Below, piece after piece: positions 24,647 to 32,884 of a stretch of DNA of 64,000 bases. Both the position numbers and the translations under genes were made by a program. The stretch is from an uncultured bacterium (lineage in GTDB: Bacteria; Planctomycetota; JAJSAM01; JAJVHW01). The DNA is taken from positions 193,618 through 257,617 of the forward strand of contig CALKVK010000030.1 in NCBI GenBank assembly GCA_937996235.1, given 5' to 3'. Every line of letters begins with the position of its first letter. The first letter of the stretch is position 1. Below the pieces are notes generated by a model. The model did no database searches and was not told the origin of the DNA. It saw nothing but the letters and a program-made list of their open reading frames with translations.

Positions 24647-24762
24647 GCAAGAATCGGGGACGGTCCTCGTTTGTTGCGTAGCGCAACCAACTGCGCGAAT
24701 CGGGGACGGTCCTGGTTTCTTGCGTAGCGCAAGTTCCTGCGCGATTCGGGGACAGACCTGGA
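24647..24762. repeat. Family A hairpin repeats, three tandem units
   Basis: Three units each start GAATCGGGGAC or GATTCGGGGAC. The first two run GGTCCTCGTTTGTTGCG and GGTCCTGGTTTCTTGCG and end in hairpins GTTGCG-TAG-CGCAAC (24673-24687) and CTTGCG-TAG-CGCAAG (24719-24733). The outermost pair is swapped G-C for C-G, so pairing is kept. The third unit is truncated at GGGGACAGACCTGG. Inverse-orientation relatives lie at 32789-32872. Confidence 0.75.
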
Positions 24763-24810
24763 CGCGCCGCCGCGGACGGAAGGCGCGGACGCGGCCCGCG
24801 CCGCTCTGCG

Positions 24811-26232
24811 TCAGAGCAGCATGCGCGCCTTCAGCTCCAGGTAGCGGTCGACCACCGACGACGCGAGCAGCGCCGGCGCGACGTCGAGCACGTTCACGCC
24901 GCCCGCGCGCAGTCGCGCGAGCGCCTGCTCGCGCTCGAGCAGCAGCTCCTCCGCGGCGGCCTGCTCGTACGCGGCGGCGGCGTTCGACGGGACGCGCGCC
25001 GCGAGCGCGTCGATCGCCGGATCGCGCAACGTGACGGCGAGCGGCAGATGCCGCACGACGCTCCGCGACACCTCCTCGATGAGGATGCGGCTCTGGTCGC
25101 GCGCGAGCACGTCGGTGAACAGCACGAGCAGCGAGCGTTTGCGGTGGCGCGCGGCGAGCTGCGCGAACGCGGCGCGGTAGTCGCTCTCGACGAGCCGCGG
25201 CTCGACGTCGAACACCGCCTCGAGGATGCGCTCGACGCCCGCGCGCCCCTTCCCCGGCGGCACGAAGCGCAGCACCTCGTCGGCGAACACGAGCGCGCCG
25301 ACGCGGTCGTCGCGCCGCGTCGCGACGTGCGCGAGGAGCAGCGCGGCGTTCAGCACGCGGTCGAGCCGCGTCAGGCCGTCCACCTCGCTCGTCATCCAGC
25401 GTCCCGCGTCGACGAGGAACATCACGGTCTGGCTGCGCTCGACCTCGTAGCGGCGGCACATCAGCTTCGCGTGCCGCGCCGAGGCCTTCCAGTCGACGTG
25501 ACGCGGATCGTCGCCGCGCGCGTACTCGCGCAGCGACTCGAACGACGTGCCCTGCCCGCGCAGACGCGCACGCCGCAGACCCGCCTCGCGCTGCGCCGCG
25601 CGGCGCAGCACCTTCGCGGCCTCGGCCAGCTCCGCGAGTCCGGGCACCACCCGCACGGTCAGCGGCAGCTCGAAGCGCGTCTCGCGCTCCGCGAGACCGA
25701 GCGCCCCGCGCAGACGCAGATGCGCCGCGCCGAGCGCGAAGCGCCCGCGCCGCGTACAGCGGACGGGCGTCGCGAAGCGCGCGCCGAGACCCGGGCCGAG
25801 GCGGCCCGGCGGCGGCTCGGCGCTGCGCTCGATCGCGGCGTGCAGGTCGTCGACGAGCTCCGCCCGCCACGTGCGCCCGCCGCCGTGGCGTCCGCCGCGC
25901 AGCGACACCTCCACGACGACGTCGTCGGCGGCGCCGAGCGGCAGCACGGGACGCCCCGTGCGGACGGCGACGAGCTCGTCGGCGCGCGGCAGTGCGGCGA
26001 AGTCGACGAGCACGACGACGAGCACGACGACGCACAGCGCGAGACCCGCGAAGCCCACGGCCGGATGCAGCGCCCCGCAGCCCGTGACGAGCGCCGCGCC
26101 CGCGAGGCACGCTGCGGCACGCCGTGTCGGCAGCGGCAGCGGCCAGCCGCTCCGCCCGCGCACGGGCTGCGCGGCTTCGTGTGCCCGGGCCGTCGCCGCG
26201 ACCGGAGGCGGCGCGGCGGCGACGTCGGTCAA
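24811..26232 (-). CDS. DUF58-domain protein with von Willebrand A-like fold
   Basis: The product has 473 residues from TTG 26232, chosen because it overlaps the MoxR stop (TTGA) and is in frame. Two membrane segments occupy about 40-78. The DUF58 signature lies at about 260-290: SLREYARGDDPRHVDWKASA and then ARHAKLMCRRYEVERSQTVM. VMFLVDAGRWM (about 293) provides the vWA-like metal-site region, here Asp-x-Gly-x-Trp rather than DxSxS. A C-terminal helix follows. DUF58 proteins operate with MoxR AAA+ ATPases in the envelope or in chaperone-like assembly. It is the last gene of the operon membrane protein-DUF4129-DUF4350-MoxR-DUF58. Confidence 0.85.
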   Translation of the reverse strand: MTDVAAAPPPVAATARAHEAAQPVRGRSGWPLPLPTRRAAACLAGAALVTGCGALHPAVGFAGLALCVVVLVVVLVDFAALPRADELVAVRTGRPVLPLGAADDVVVEVSLRGGRHGGGRTWRAELVDDLHAAIERSAEPPPGRLGPGLGARFATPVRCTRRGRFALGAAHLRLRGALGLAERETRFELPLTVRVVPGLAELAEAAKVLRRAAQREAGLRRARLRGQGTSFESLREYARGDDPRHVDWKASARHAKLMCRRYEVERSQTVMFLVDAGRWMTSEVDGLTRLDRVLNAALLLAHVATRRDDRVGALVFADEVLRFVPPGKGRAGVERILEAVFDVEPRLVESDYRAAFAQLAARHRKRSLLVLFTDVLARDQSRILIEEVSRSVVRHLPLAVTLRDPAIDALAARVPSNAAAAYEQAAAEELLLEREQALARLRAGGVNVLDVAPALLASSVVDRYLELKARMLL

Positions 26233-27185
26233 CGCGGCGCCTCGACGCGCTCGAGCACCGCGCGGACGGCGTCGTCGGGCGTCGCGCCCTCGACCTCCAT
26301 CTCGGGGCTCAGCACGACGCGGTGACGCAGCACCGCGGGCGCCATCGCCTTCACGTCGTCGGGCGTGACGAAGTCGCGTCCGTCGATCGCCGCCGCCGCG
26401 CGTGCGCACTGGAACAGCGCGACGCCCGCGCGCGGACTCGCGCCGAGCGCGAGCGTGGGCGTCTCGCGCGTGGCGCGGATGACGTCGGTCGCGTAGCCGA
26501 GCACCGACGGCTCCGCGATCACCTTGCCGAGCGCCGCGCGCGCCGCGAGCACGTCGTCGACCGTCGCGACGCGCTCGACGCCGAACGTCGCCGTGTGCTC
26601 GGCGTCGAAGCCGCCCGCGTAGCGCGCGAGGATCTCCTGCTCCGCGTCGCGCGCGGGGTAGGGCACGACCACCTTCAGCATGAAGCGGTCGAGCTCCGCC
26701 TCGGGCAGCGGGTACGTGCCCTCGTACTCGACCGGGTTCTGCGTGGCGATGACGGTGAACAGCTTCGGCAGCGCGTGGCCCGTGCCGTCCACCGTCACGC
26801 GCCGCTCGGACATCGCCTCGAGCAGCGCCGCCTGCGTCTTCGCGGGCGCGCGGTTGATCTCGTCGGCGAGCACGAGGTCGGCGAACACGGGCCCCTTGCG
26901 GAACTCGAAGTCGCCGCGCTTCTGGTCCCACATCGAGACGCCGACGAGGTCCGCGGGCATCAGGTCCGGCGTGAACTGGATGCGGCGGAACGACGCGTCG
27001 ACGGCGAGTGCCAGCGCGCGCACGAGCAGCGTCTTCGCGGTGCCCGGCACGCCTTCCAGCAGCACGTGTCCGCCGGCCAGGACCGCGACGACGACGTCGT
27101 GCAGCGCGCGGTCCTGTCCCACCACCACCTTCGCGACCTCGCCGCGCAGCCGCCCCGCGAGGGTCCCGATCTCAGCTCCCGCCAT
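26229..27185 (-). CDS. moxR: MoxR-family AAA+ ATPase
   Basis: The product has 318 residues. The Walker A motif is EGVPGTAKT (about 44-52). Walker B VLADEINRAP and the MoxR-specific QAALLEAMSERRVTV follow, then sensor 1 VIATQNPVEYEGTYPLPEAE with the R-finger loop after LDRFMLKV. MoxR ATPases act as chaperones that activate or insert cofactors into vWA-domain partners, here most likely the DUF58 protein encoded next. The ATG at 27185 overlaps the DUF4350 gene by 14 bp and the stop overlaps the DUF58 start, so this is a tightly coupled operon. Confidence 0.92.
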   Translation of the reverse strand: MAGAEIGTLAGRLRGEVAKVVVGQDRALHDVVVAVLAGGHVLLEGVPGTAKTLLVRALALAVDASFRRIQFTPDLMPADLVGVSMWDQKRGDFEFRKGPVFADLVLADEINRAPAKTQAALLEAMSERRVTVDGTGHALPKLFTVIATQNPVEYEGTYPLPEAELDRFMLKVVVPYPARDAEQEILARYAGGFDAEHTATFGVERVATVDDVLAARAALGKVIAEPSVLGYATDVIRATRETPTLALGASPRAGVALFQCARAAAAIDGRDFVTPDDVKAMAPAVLRHRVVLSPEMEVEGATPDDAVRAVLERVEAPR

Positions 27186-28398
27186 GCAGATACCTCCGCC
27201 GCGCCGCGCCGAGCGCGTGTGCGGCCTCCACGAACTCCCCGTCGCCGCGGGGCACCAGACGGTCGGCGCTCTCGAGCGCCTGCGCCAGTTCCGCCGCTCC
27301 CGGTGCGGGCGATGCCGCGAGCCGCGCGCGGAACGCCTCGGGGGCGAGGGCCGGCGAGAGCCCGGCGCGCGGGCCGACCGCGCGGCGCGCGCCCGCGGCC
27401 GCCATGCGCAGCGCCTCGGTGCGCGCGCGCGCGCCGGAGAGCAGGCGGCCGAGCGCGTCCACGTGCTCCGAGAGTGCGCGCCGCGGTGGCGCCTCGGGCG
27501 GGAGCGGCGCGCCGAGTCGCACGCCGGCACCGGCCAGGAACACGAGCCACGCGAGCGCGACGAGCAGCACCGCGCGCCCCGGCCACGTCGTCACGAGCAG
27601 CGCGAGCGCCCGCCGCGCGACGCCGGCGCTCGCGCCGTCGGGCCGGTAGCCGTGGTGGTACTCGTCGAACAGGACGCGGCCGTCGCCGGCGTCCGGCCGC
27701 ACCAGCAGCGTGACGGCGAGCAGCGCGTCGTCGCCCTTGCGCAGCACCTCGTTCGTGAGGATCGACGCGTCCGCGATCGCGATCACGTCGCCGCCCGCGT
27801 CCCCGAACGGCACGCGCGCGACGACCGTGTGGAGGCGCGCCGCGACGAGCGGCTCCGCCGCGCCGGCGCGCGCGTCGGCGTTCACGCCCTCCTCCGTGTC
27901 CTCGAGCACCTGACGCGACGACCACTCGAGCTCGAGCTCCGGGGGCAGCGCCGAGCCGTCCGCGATCGACGTCGCGCGCGGCGGCAGGTACTGGCGGCGC
28001 GCGCGCAGTCCGACGCGCTCGAGCAGCGGCGCGTGGTGCGAGACGACGAGCGGCGGCACCGAGGGCGCTGCCGCGACGACCAGCCGCCCGCCGGACGCGA
28101 CCCACTCGAAGAGCGCGTCGATGTCGGCCGGTGCGAACGCCTCGGTGGGCGCGGCGACGACGAGCGTGTCGGCGGGCGGCGCGCCGTCGGGCGACGACGT
28201 CAGCACGCGGTCCGTCGCGACGTCGCACGCGCGCAGCACCTCGTGCAGGCCGAAGAGGCCGCCCTTGCCGGCGGAGTACGACGTCGGGCGCAGGTCGGGC
28301 TGCGTCGAGTTCGGCTCGCCGATCAGGCTGACGAGCGTGACGACCAGCGCGCCTGCGAAGAGCGCGGCGCAGGCCTCGGCCACCGCACCCGCCTTCAC
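27172..28398 (-). CDS. DUF4350-like membrane protein
   Basis: The product has 408 residues and starts with GTG 28398. An N-terminal membrane segment (about 8-27) precedes SYSAGKGGLFGLHEVLRA, a typical opening (YSxxxxGxxALxexL). FAPADIDALFEWVASGGRLVV is the GATase-like core seen in DUF4350 proteins. VLFDEYHHGYRP follows, and a second membrane segment lies at about 284-304. The tail is basic and helical. Such proteins always sit with DUF58 and MoxR genes, but their role is unknown. The first bases overlap the DUF4129 stop and the last overlap the MoxR start. Confidence 0.8.
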   Translation of the reverse strand: MKAGAVAEACAALFAGALVVTLVSLIGEPNSTQPDLRPTSYSAGKGGLFGLHEVLRACDVATDRVLTSSPDGAPPADTLVVAAPTEAFAPADIDALFEWVASGGRLVVAAAPSVPPLVVSHHAPLLERVGLRARRQYLPPRATSIADGSALPPELELEWSSRQVLEDTEEGVNADARAGAAEPLVAARLHTVVARVPFGDAGGDVIAIADASILTNEVLRKGDDALLAVTLLVRPDAGDGRVLFDEYHHGYRPDGASAGVARRALALLVTTWPGRAVLLVALAWLVFLAGAGVRLGAPLPPEAPPRRALSEHVDALGRLLSGARARTEALRMAAAGARRAVGPRAGLSPALAPEAFRARLAASPAPGAAELAQALESADRLVPRGDGEFVEAAHALGAARRRYLHGGS

Positions 28399-29069
28399 GC
28401 GAGCACCCGGTCGACGGCGGCGAGCAGCGCGGCGAAGCGCTCCTCGGCCAGCGGGCGACGGCCGAACGACGACGGCAGGTACGTGCCGGCGAAGAGCGCG
28501 AGCGCCGCGCGCGCGTCGTCGGCCCGCGCCTCGAGCCGGTAGTCGAGCAGCACCTTGTGGCGTGCGTAGGCGACGTCGCCGCGCGCCGCGAGCCCGGCGA
28601 GGAGCGCGGAGTAGAGCTCGCGCGCCGCGTCGTCGAGGCGTCCCGCCCCGGCGAGCCGGACGGCCCGCGCGCGGAACTCGGCCGCGGGCGTGCGCCGCAC
28701 GTCGAGCGTCGCGCCGGCGTCGGGCCCGTCGTCGTAGGCGGCGCTCCGCGCCACCACCACGGTCCAGACCAGGTGCGCGATGAGCAGGAGCGCCGTGGCG
28801 GCCAGCACGACCACCAGCACCACGAACGCCGTCGGGTGCTGCTCCTGGAAGCGGGTGAGCAGCTCGCCGAAGGCGCGCAGGCCGCGCAGGACGGCGGACT
28901 CCTCGTCCGGCCGGGCCGCGCGGAGCTCGGGTCGCGCGAACACCTCGTCGCGCGCGGCGCGCACGGCCGCCGCCGAGGGCAGGTCGCGCGCCGCGGCGGC
29001 GCCGGCGAGTGCGAGCAGGGTGAGCGCCGGCAGAACGCGCGTGCGGACTGCGCCGGAGGGCGGCGTCAC
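28395..29069 (-). CDS. DUF4129-like membrane protein
   Basis: The product has 224 residues starting at GTG 29069, whose bases overlap the stop of the upstream membrane protein (GTGA). A signal peptide or N-terminal helix (about 10-28) and a central membrane helix (about 84-107, FVVLVVVLAATALLLIAHLV) flank a charged loop. The C-terminal domain starts FRARAVRLAGAGRLDDAARE and includes LFAGTYLPSSFGRRPLAEER, comparable to DUF4129 domains (LExxxxxxRYG in the canonical form; here YLPSSFG). It works with DUF4350, MoxR and DUF58 in this locus. The assignment rests on context as much as on sequence. Confidence 0.65.
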   Translation of the reverse strand: MTPPSGAVRTRVLPALTLLALAGAAAARDLPSAAAVRAARDEVFARPELRAARPDEESAVLRGLRAFGELLTRFQEQHPTAFVVLVVVLAATALLLIAHLVWTVVVARSAAYDDGPDAGATLDVRRTPAAEFRARAVRLAGAGRLDDAARELYSALLAGLAARGDVAYARHKVLLDYRLEARADDARAALALFAGTYLPSSFGRRPLAEERFAALLAAVDRVLA

Positions 29070-29989
29070 GCGAGCTCCAGCCGTGCCACCGTCAGGTCGG
29101 CGCCCTCGCGCCGCACCCGCAGGTCGAGGTACCAGAGCACGACCGCGACGCCGTAGACCGGCAGGAACAGCACCTCGCAGTAGTGGTTGGCCCAGAACCC
29201 GAGCTCCCACGAGTCGGCGAGGAGGCCGACGCCCGTCGCGGCCGCGAGCACGAAGAACGACAGGAACGTGCCGACGACGAACACGAGCCAGGTGCCGCGG
29301 ACCAGGGTCAGGGCGTGCCAGCCGAGCGACAGCGCGCGGAGAGTCGCGTCGGCCACCTGGGCGAACGGGAGCATGACGGCGAGCCCGACCCGTCCCGGGA
29401 GCGACGCGCCGACGGAGCGCCGCAGACGTGTCTCGAGCGCGCCCTGCTCGAACATGAGGATCGCCGGCACCGGAGTGACGACGACGATCGCGACGATCAG
29501 GAGCGGCAGGCAGCAGCCGAGGGGGGACAACCCGACCACGGCCTGCAGGAGGTGCGCGAGGATCGCGCCGGGGACGCGCGGCGCGGCGCGGCGCAGGATC
29601 GCGACCGCGCTCGGCAGCGTCTCGCGGTTCACGGCGAACGCCGCCGCGACGGCCATCACGGCGACCGAGCCGCCGCGCGAGACGCTCTGCAGGACGCTCA
29701 TGAGCACCGACACCGGGAGCATCTGCGACTGCATCGTGAACTGGTCGCGGAGCTGCGCGCCGAAGTCGTACTTCTGGGGATTGCGCGTGGACGACTCGAC
29801 CAACGACTCGAAGACGGTGCGCAGGGCGTCGGTCGCGAAGCGCGCCGTGAGCGCGGCGATGACGAGCGTCGGCACGCTGAGCAGCGTGACCGTCATCAGG
29901 AGCCGCCCGAAGTGCCGCCGGTAGAGGAAGAAGGAGCCGTCGAGGAGTTCGGCGACGGTCCGGGGGCGGAGGTCCGGGCGGCCCGGCAT
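29066..29989 (-). CDS. Polytopic membrane protein, glycerophosphodiesterase-membrane-domain-like
   Basis: The product has 307 residues and about six to seven membrane segments. The start RPRTVAELLDGSFFLYRRHF is the opening often seen in membrane proteins annotated as glycerophosphoryl diester phosphodiesterase membrane domain. VGASLPGRVGLAVMLPF and a Cys pair in GCCLPLL lie within the core. It is first in the minus-strand operon that ends in DUF58, and a promoter should lie between 29990 and 30078. Function is unknown, and no catalytic residues were identified. Confidence 0.7.
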   Translation of the reverse strand: MPGRPDLRPRTVAELLDGSFFLYRRHFGRLLMTVTLLSVPTLVIAALTARFATDALRTVFESLVESSTRNPQKYDFGAQLRDQFTMQSQMLPVSVLMSVLQSVSRGGSVAVMAVAAAFAVNRETLPSAVAILRRAAPRVPGAILAHLLQAVVGLSPLGCCLPLLIVAIVVVTPVPAILMFEQGALETRLRRSVGASLPGRVGLAVMLPFAQVADATLRALSLGWHALTLVRGTWLVFVVGTFLSFFVLAAATGVGLLADSWELGFWANHYCEVLFLPVYGVAVVLWYLDLRVRREGADLTVARLELA

Positions 29990-30077
29990 GGCGGCAGGAT
30001 ACGAGCAGCGCGCGCCGCAGCCGTGAGAAGCGAGGGGAGCCCGCGACGCGGGTCACAGGTTGCGGGCAACCCCATCC

Positions 30078-30107
30078 TTGGCCGCGGCCGGGGGGATGCC
30101 CGACAAT
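30078..30107 (+). promoter_or_regulatory. Possible promoter of the leucine dehydrogenase gene
   Basis: TTGGCC (30078-30083) and GACAAT (30102-30107) are 18 bp apart and about 100 bp upstream of the ATG at 30209. A small GGTTGC-GG-GCAACC hairpin lies just upstream at 30058-30071. The spacing is acceptable but the match is only moderate. Confidence 0.3.
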
Positions 30108-30208
30108 GCGACGCACCGCGGGGCGGGGCACCCGGCTGCACCGACGCCCCTCCCGCGCCGAGAGGACCACGCGCACGGCCCCGCCGTGCGGAAAGGAGCG
30201 CCCCCCAG

Positions 30209-31285
30209 ATGGAGATCACCCGGATTCCCGTGGAGGGCTACGAGGAGGTGTACCGCGCGACCGATGCGCGGGCTGGCCTCAAGGCGTACATCGCGGTCCA
30301 CGACACGACCCTCGGCCCCGCGCTCGGCGGCTGCCGCATGTGGCACTACTCGCGCGACGAGGACGCCCTGACGGACGCGCTGCGCCTCGCCCGCGGCATG
30401 ACGTTCAAGAGCGCGGTCGCCCGGACGGGCCTCGGCGGCGGCAAGTCGGTCATCGTCGGCGACCCGAAGAGCGAGAAGACCGAGGACCTGTTCCGCGCGA
30501 TGGGCCGCTTCGTCCACACGCTGGGCGGGCGCTACACGACGGCCGAGGACGTCGGCACCAACGAGGCCGACATGCTGACGGTGCGCGAGGTCACTCCGTA
30601 CGTCAGCGGCCTGCCGCGCATCAAGGGCGGCTCGGGCGACCCGTCGCCGTTCACGGCGCTCGGCTGCTTCGTCGGCATGCAGGCGGCCTGCGAGGCCGCG
30701 TACGGCAGCGACGACCTCGGCAAGCGCACCGTCGCGATCCAGGGCATCGGCAACGTCGGCTTCCACCTCGCGAAGCAGCTCCACGAGGTGGGCGCGAAGC
30801 TCTGGCTGACCGACGTCAACGAGGCGCGCCTCAAGGAGGCGGCGAAGGAGCTCGACGCGCAGATCGTCGATCCGCACGAGATCTACGCGCTGCCGGTCGA
30901 CGTCTTCGCGCCGTGCGCGCTCGGCGCGGTGCTGAACGACCGCACGATCCCGCAGCTCAAGTGCAAGGTGATCGCCGGCGCCGCGAACAACCAGCTCGCG
31001 GAGGACCGCCACGGCGAGGCGCTCGTCAAGCGCGACATCCTCTACGCGCCGGACTTCGTCATCAACGCGGGCGGCATCATCAACGTCAGCGTCGAGTTCA
31101 TGGCGGGCGGCTACGACGAGGAGACGTCGCTGAAGCGGGTGAACAACATCCGCACGGCGATCCGCGACATCGTCCGGACCGCGAAGGAGCAGCAGATCCC
31201 GACCAGCCAGGCCGCGGTCGTGCTCGCCGAGCAGATCCTCTCGGAGGGCCGGCGGAAGCGGCACAGCGGCGGCGCGGAGCTGTAG
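30209..31285 (+). CDS. ldh: Leucine/valine-type amino-acid dehydrogenase
   Basis: The product has 358 residues. A GGAAAGGAG ribosome site precedes ATG 30209. Substrate-binding and catalytic residues are present: GPALGGCRMW near 37-45, Lys67 in MTFKSA, Lys79 in GLGGGKS, and Asp114 in TAEDVGT. The NAD domain has IQGIGNVGFHLA (GxGxxG), PCALGAVLN and IAGAANNQLAE. The length matches leucine dehydrogenases (about 360). The enzyme oxidatively deaminates branched-chain amino acids to 2-oxoacids with NAD+. Phenylalanine or valine dehydrogenase activity cannot be excluded from motifs. The gene is monocistronic, with a strong hairpin after it. Confidence 0.9.
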   Translation: MEITRIPVEGYEEVYRATDARAGLKAYIAVHDTTLGPALGGCRMWHYSRDEDALTDALRLARGMTFKSAVARTGLGGGKSVIVGDPKSEKTEDLFRAMGRFVHTLGGRYTTAEDVGTNEADMLTVREVTPYVSGLPRIKGGSGDPSPFTALGCFVGMQAACEAAYGSDDLGKRTVAIQGIGNVGFHLAKQLHEVGAKLWLTDVNEARLKEAAKELDAQIVDPHEIYALPVDVFAPCALGAVLNDRTIPQLKCKVIAGAANNQLAEDRHGEALVKRDILYAPDFVINAGGIINVSVEFMAGGYDEETSLKRVNNIRTAIRDIVRTAKEQQIPTSQAAVVLAEQILSEGRRKRHSGGAEL

Positions 31286-31340
31286 CCCCGCCGACGCGCC
31301 GACGCGCCGACACCGCGACAGGGCGACACGCCGAACTGAC

Positions 31341-31373
31341 CGAGCCCGGGCCGGCCCCGCCGACCCGGGCTCG
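31341..31373 (+). terminator. Stem-loop downstream of leucine dehydrogenase
   Basis: CGAGCCCGGG (31341-31350) pairs perfectly with CCCGGGCTCG (31364-31373) across a 13-nt loop. It starts 55 bp after the stop codon. No U-run follows beyond TCGATTCC, which is common for terminators in GC-rich genomes. Confidence 0.55.
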
Positions 31374-31385
31374 TCGATTCCGTCC

Positions 31386-31511
31386 CCTCCCGTTGCGTTG
31401 GGGACGGTCCTCGTCCAGGCTCGTTCCGCCACCTCCCGTTGCGTGGGGGACGGTCCTCGCGCAGGCTCGGCTTGAAACTTCCCGTGACGATGGGGACAGA
31501 CCCTGGGCTCG
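31386..31511. repeat. Family B repeats, three direct units
   Basis: Units start at 31386, 31432 and 31478. The first two share CCTCCCGTTGCG, then GGGGACGGTCCTCG and end CAGGCTCG (38 bp each). The third is diverged (CTTCCCGTGACGATGGGGAC followed by AGACCCTGGGCTCG). Related units at 55533-55724 keep the same flanking words. The core GGGGACGGTCC is shared with family A. No coding sequence occupies the 31286-31602 interval. Confidence 0.75.
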
Positions 31512-31602
31512 CGGTCGCGAGACCCGCAAACGACGAGACGGGACGTCGCCGCAGGCCGGCGCCGCCCCGTCTCCCTCGCTGCGTCGGACGCGCTGCGTCG
31601 CG

Positions 31603-32673
31603 CTACCGCGCCCCGCCCTCCGCCGGGTGCTCGCCGGCGCGCCGGAGCGCCTCGACCTGGTCGCGGAGCTGGTCGGCCTCCTTGCGCATCCGCTCGGCCT
31701 GCGCCCGGGCCTCGGCGAGCGCGCGGTCCGCGTTGTCGCGCGTCAGCTCGAGCTGACGACGCAGCTCCGCGATCTCGTCGCGCAGCGCGCCGCTCTCGGG
31801 CGGCGGCGCGGCGCTGTCCGGCTGCTGCCACCACGAGCCGGGGCGGCCGTCGTCGCCGGGGCCGCCCGGACCCCGCCGTGGCGGGACGTCCACGCCCCGC
31901 CCCTCGCCGCCGCGGAAGCCGCCGCGCTCGGGGCCGCGACCGTCCGGCCCGTCACCCCGGGGGCCGTCGCCTCGCGGACCGGCACCCTGTGGTCCGCCGC
32001 CCGGACCCGGCCCCGCGCCCGGACCGCGACCCGGCCACTCGCCGCGCGGACCCCGTCCGTCGGGCCCGCCGGGGCCGCGTCGGCGCAGATCGATCTCCGC
32101 GTCGGCGCGGGCGCGTCCGTCCGGGCCGATCCCGTGCCGCGCGAGGATCTCGTGCAGCCGCGCGACCTCGTTCTCGAGCCGGGCGAGCCGCTCCTCGACG
32201 GGCCCCTGCGCGCCCGGTCCACGCCGGAACGGCGTGTCCGAGGCGGGTGCGACGGGACCGGCGCGGCCGCGCGGGCCCGCACCCGGGCCGGCACCCGGGC
32301 CGAGCGCCTCGTGCAGAGCGCGCACGGCCAGCTCGAGGTCCTTGCGTGCGGCCTCCGCGGCGGCGACGTGATCGCGCACCTGCGGCGCGTTCTGCCCGAG
32401 CCCGTCCCTGCGGAGTTCCGCGATCGCGCGCTCGGCGTCGCGGACGCGCTCGCGTGCGGCGTCCCTGCGGGCGGTGAGCTCGTCGATCCGTGCCGACTGC
32501 GCGGCGAGCTCGTCGAGTCGCTGTGCGACGAGGGCGCGCTCCATGTCGGCGGCGCGCGCACGTGCCGCGGCGTCGTCCGCGCCCTCCGGCGGCCGGTCCT
32601 GCGCCGACGCGGTCGCGCATCCGACCGAGAGCAGCGCGGAGAAGAGAACGGGAACGAGCAGCGAGCGACGCAT
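31603..32673 (-). CDS. Lipoprotein with coiled coils and a Gly/Pro/Arg-rich linker
   Basis: The product has 356 residues. A lipoprotein signal ends LLSVGC with Cys19. Residues 35-125 are a long coiled coil (Ala/Glu/Arg heptads, for example RALVAQRLDELAAQSARIDE). A short coiled coil follows at about 158-180. Residues about 185-290 are low-complexity Gly-Pro-Arg-Asp, with many GPG and RGP turns and WPGRGPGAGPG runs. A last coiled coil (about 298-348, ALRDEIAELRRQLELTRDNA) ends the protein. It is probably an envelope scaffold or linker tethered to a membrane. No family was recognised. Confidence 0.7.
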   Translation of the reverse strand: MRRSLLVPVLFSALLSVGCATASAQDRPPEGADDAAARARAADMERALVAQRLDELAAQSARIDELTARRDAARERVRDAERAIAELRRDGLGQNAPQVRDHVAAAEAARKDLELAVRALHEALGPGAGPGAGPRGRAGPVAPASDTPFRRGPGAQGPVEERLARLENEVARLHEILARHGIGPDGRARADAEIDLRRRGPGGPDGRGPRGEWPGRGPGAGPGPGGGPQGAGPRGDGPRGDGPDGRGPERGGFRGGEGRGVDVPPRRGPGGPGDDGRPGSWWQQPDSAAPPPESGALRDEIAELRRQLELTRDNADRALAEARAQAERMRKEADQLRDQVEALRRAGEHPAEGGAR

Positions 32674-32788
32674 CGGAGCCTCCTTCGCGGGCCACCGGGC
32701 CCACGGTGGAGAGTACGGACGACGCGGCCGCGGTTGTGAGGCGGGTGTGAGATCGCCGCGCGGCGCGAGGAGTGTCCCCGTCGCGGCG

Positions 32789-32872
32789 AGGAACTTGCGC
32801 TACGCAAGAAACCAGGACCGTCCCCGATTCGGGGAGGAAGTTGCGCCACGCAAGAAAGCAGGACCGTCCCCG
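32789..32872. repeat. Family A hairpin repeats, inverse orientation, two units
   Basis: Units read AACTTGCGCTACGCAAGAAA, CCAGGACCGTCCCCG and then AAGTTGCGCCACGCAAGAAA, GCAGGACCGTCCCCGG. They are reverse-complement relatives of the units at 24647-24762, with the same CTTGCG/CGCAAG hairpin. They lie just past the stop codon of the response regulator, where they might act as a terminator. Confidence 0.7.
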
Positions 32873-32884
32873 GAAGTTGTGTGG

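Noticed and set aside
24647..24762. CRISPR array
   Set aside because: Units are few, joined without spacers of equal length, and each has its own hairpin; no cas genes are present.
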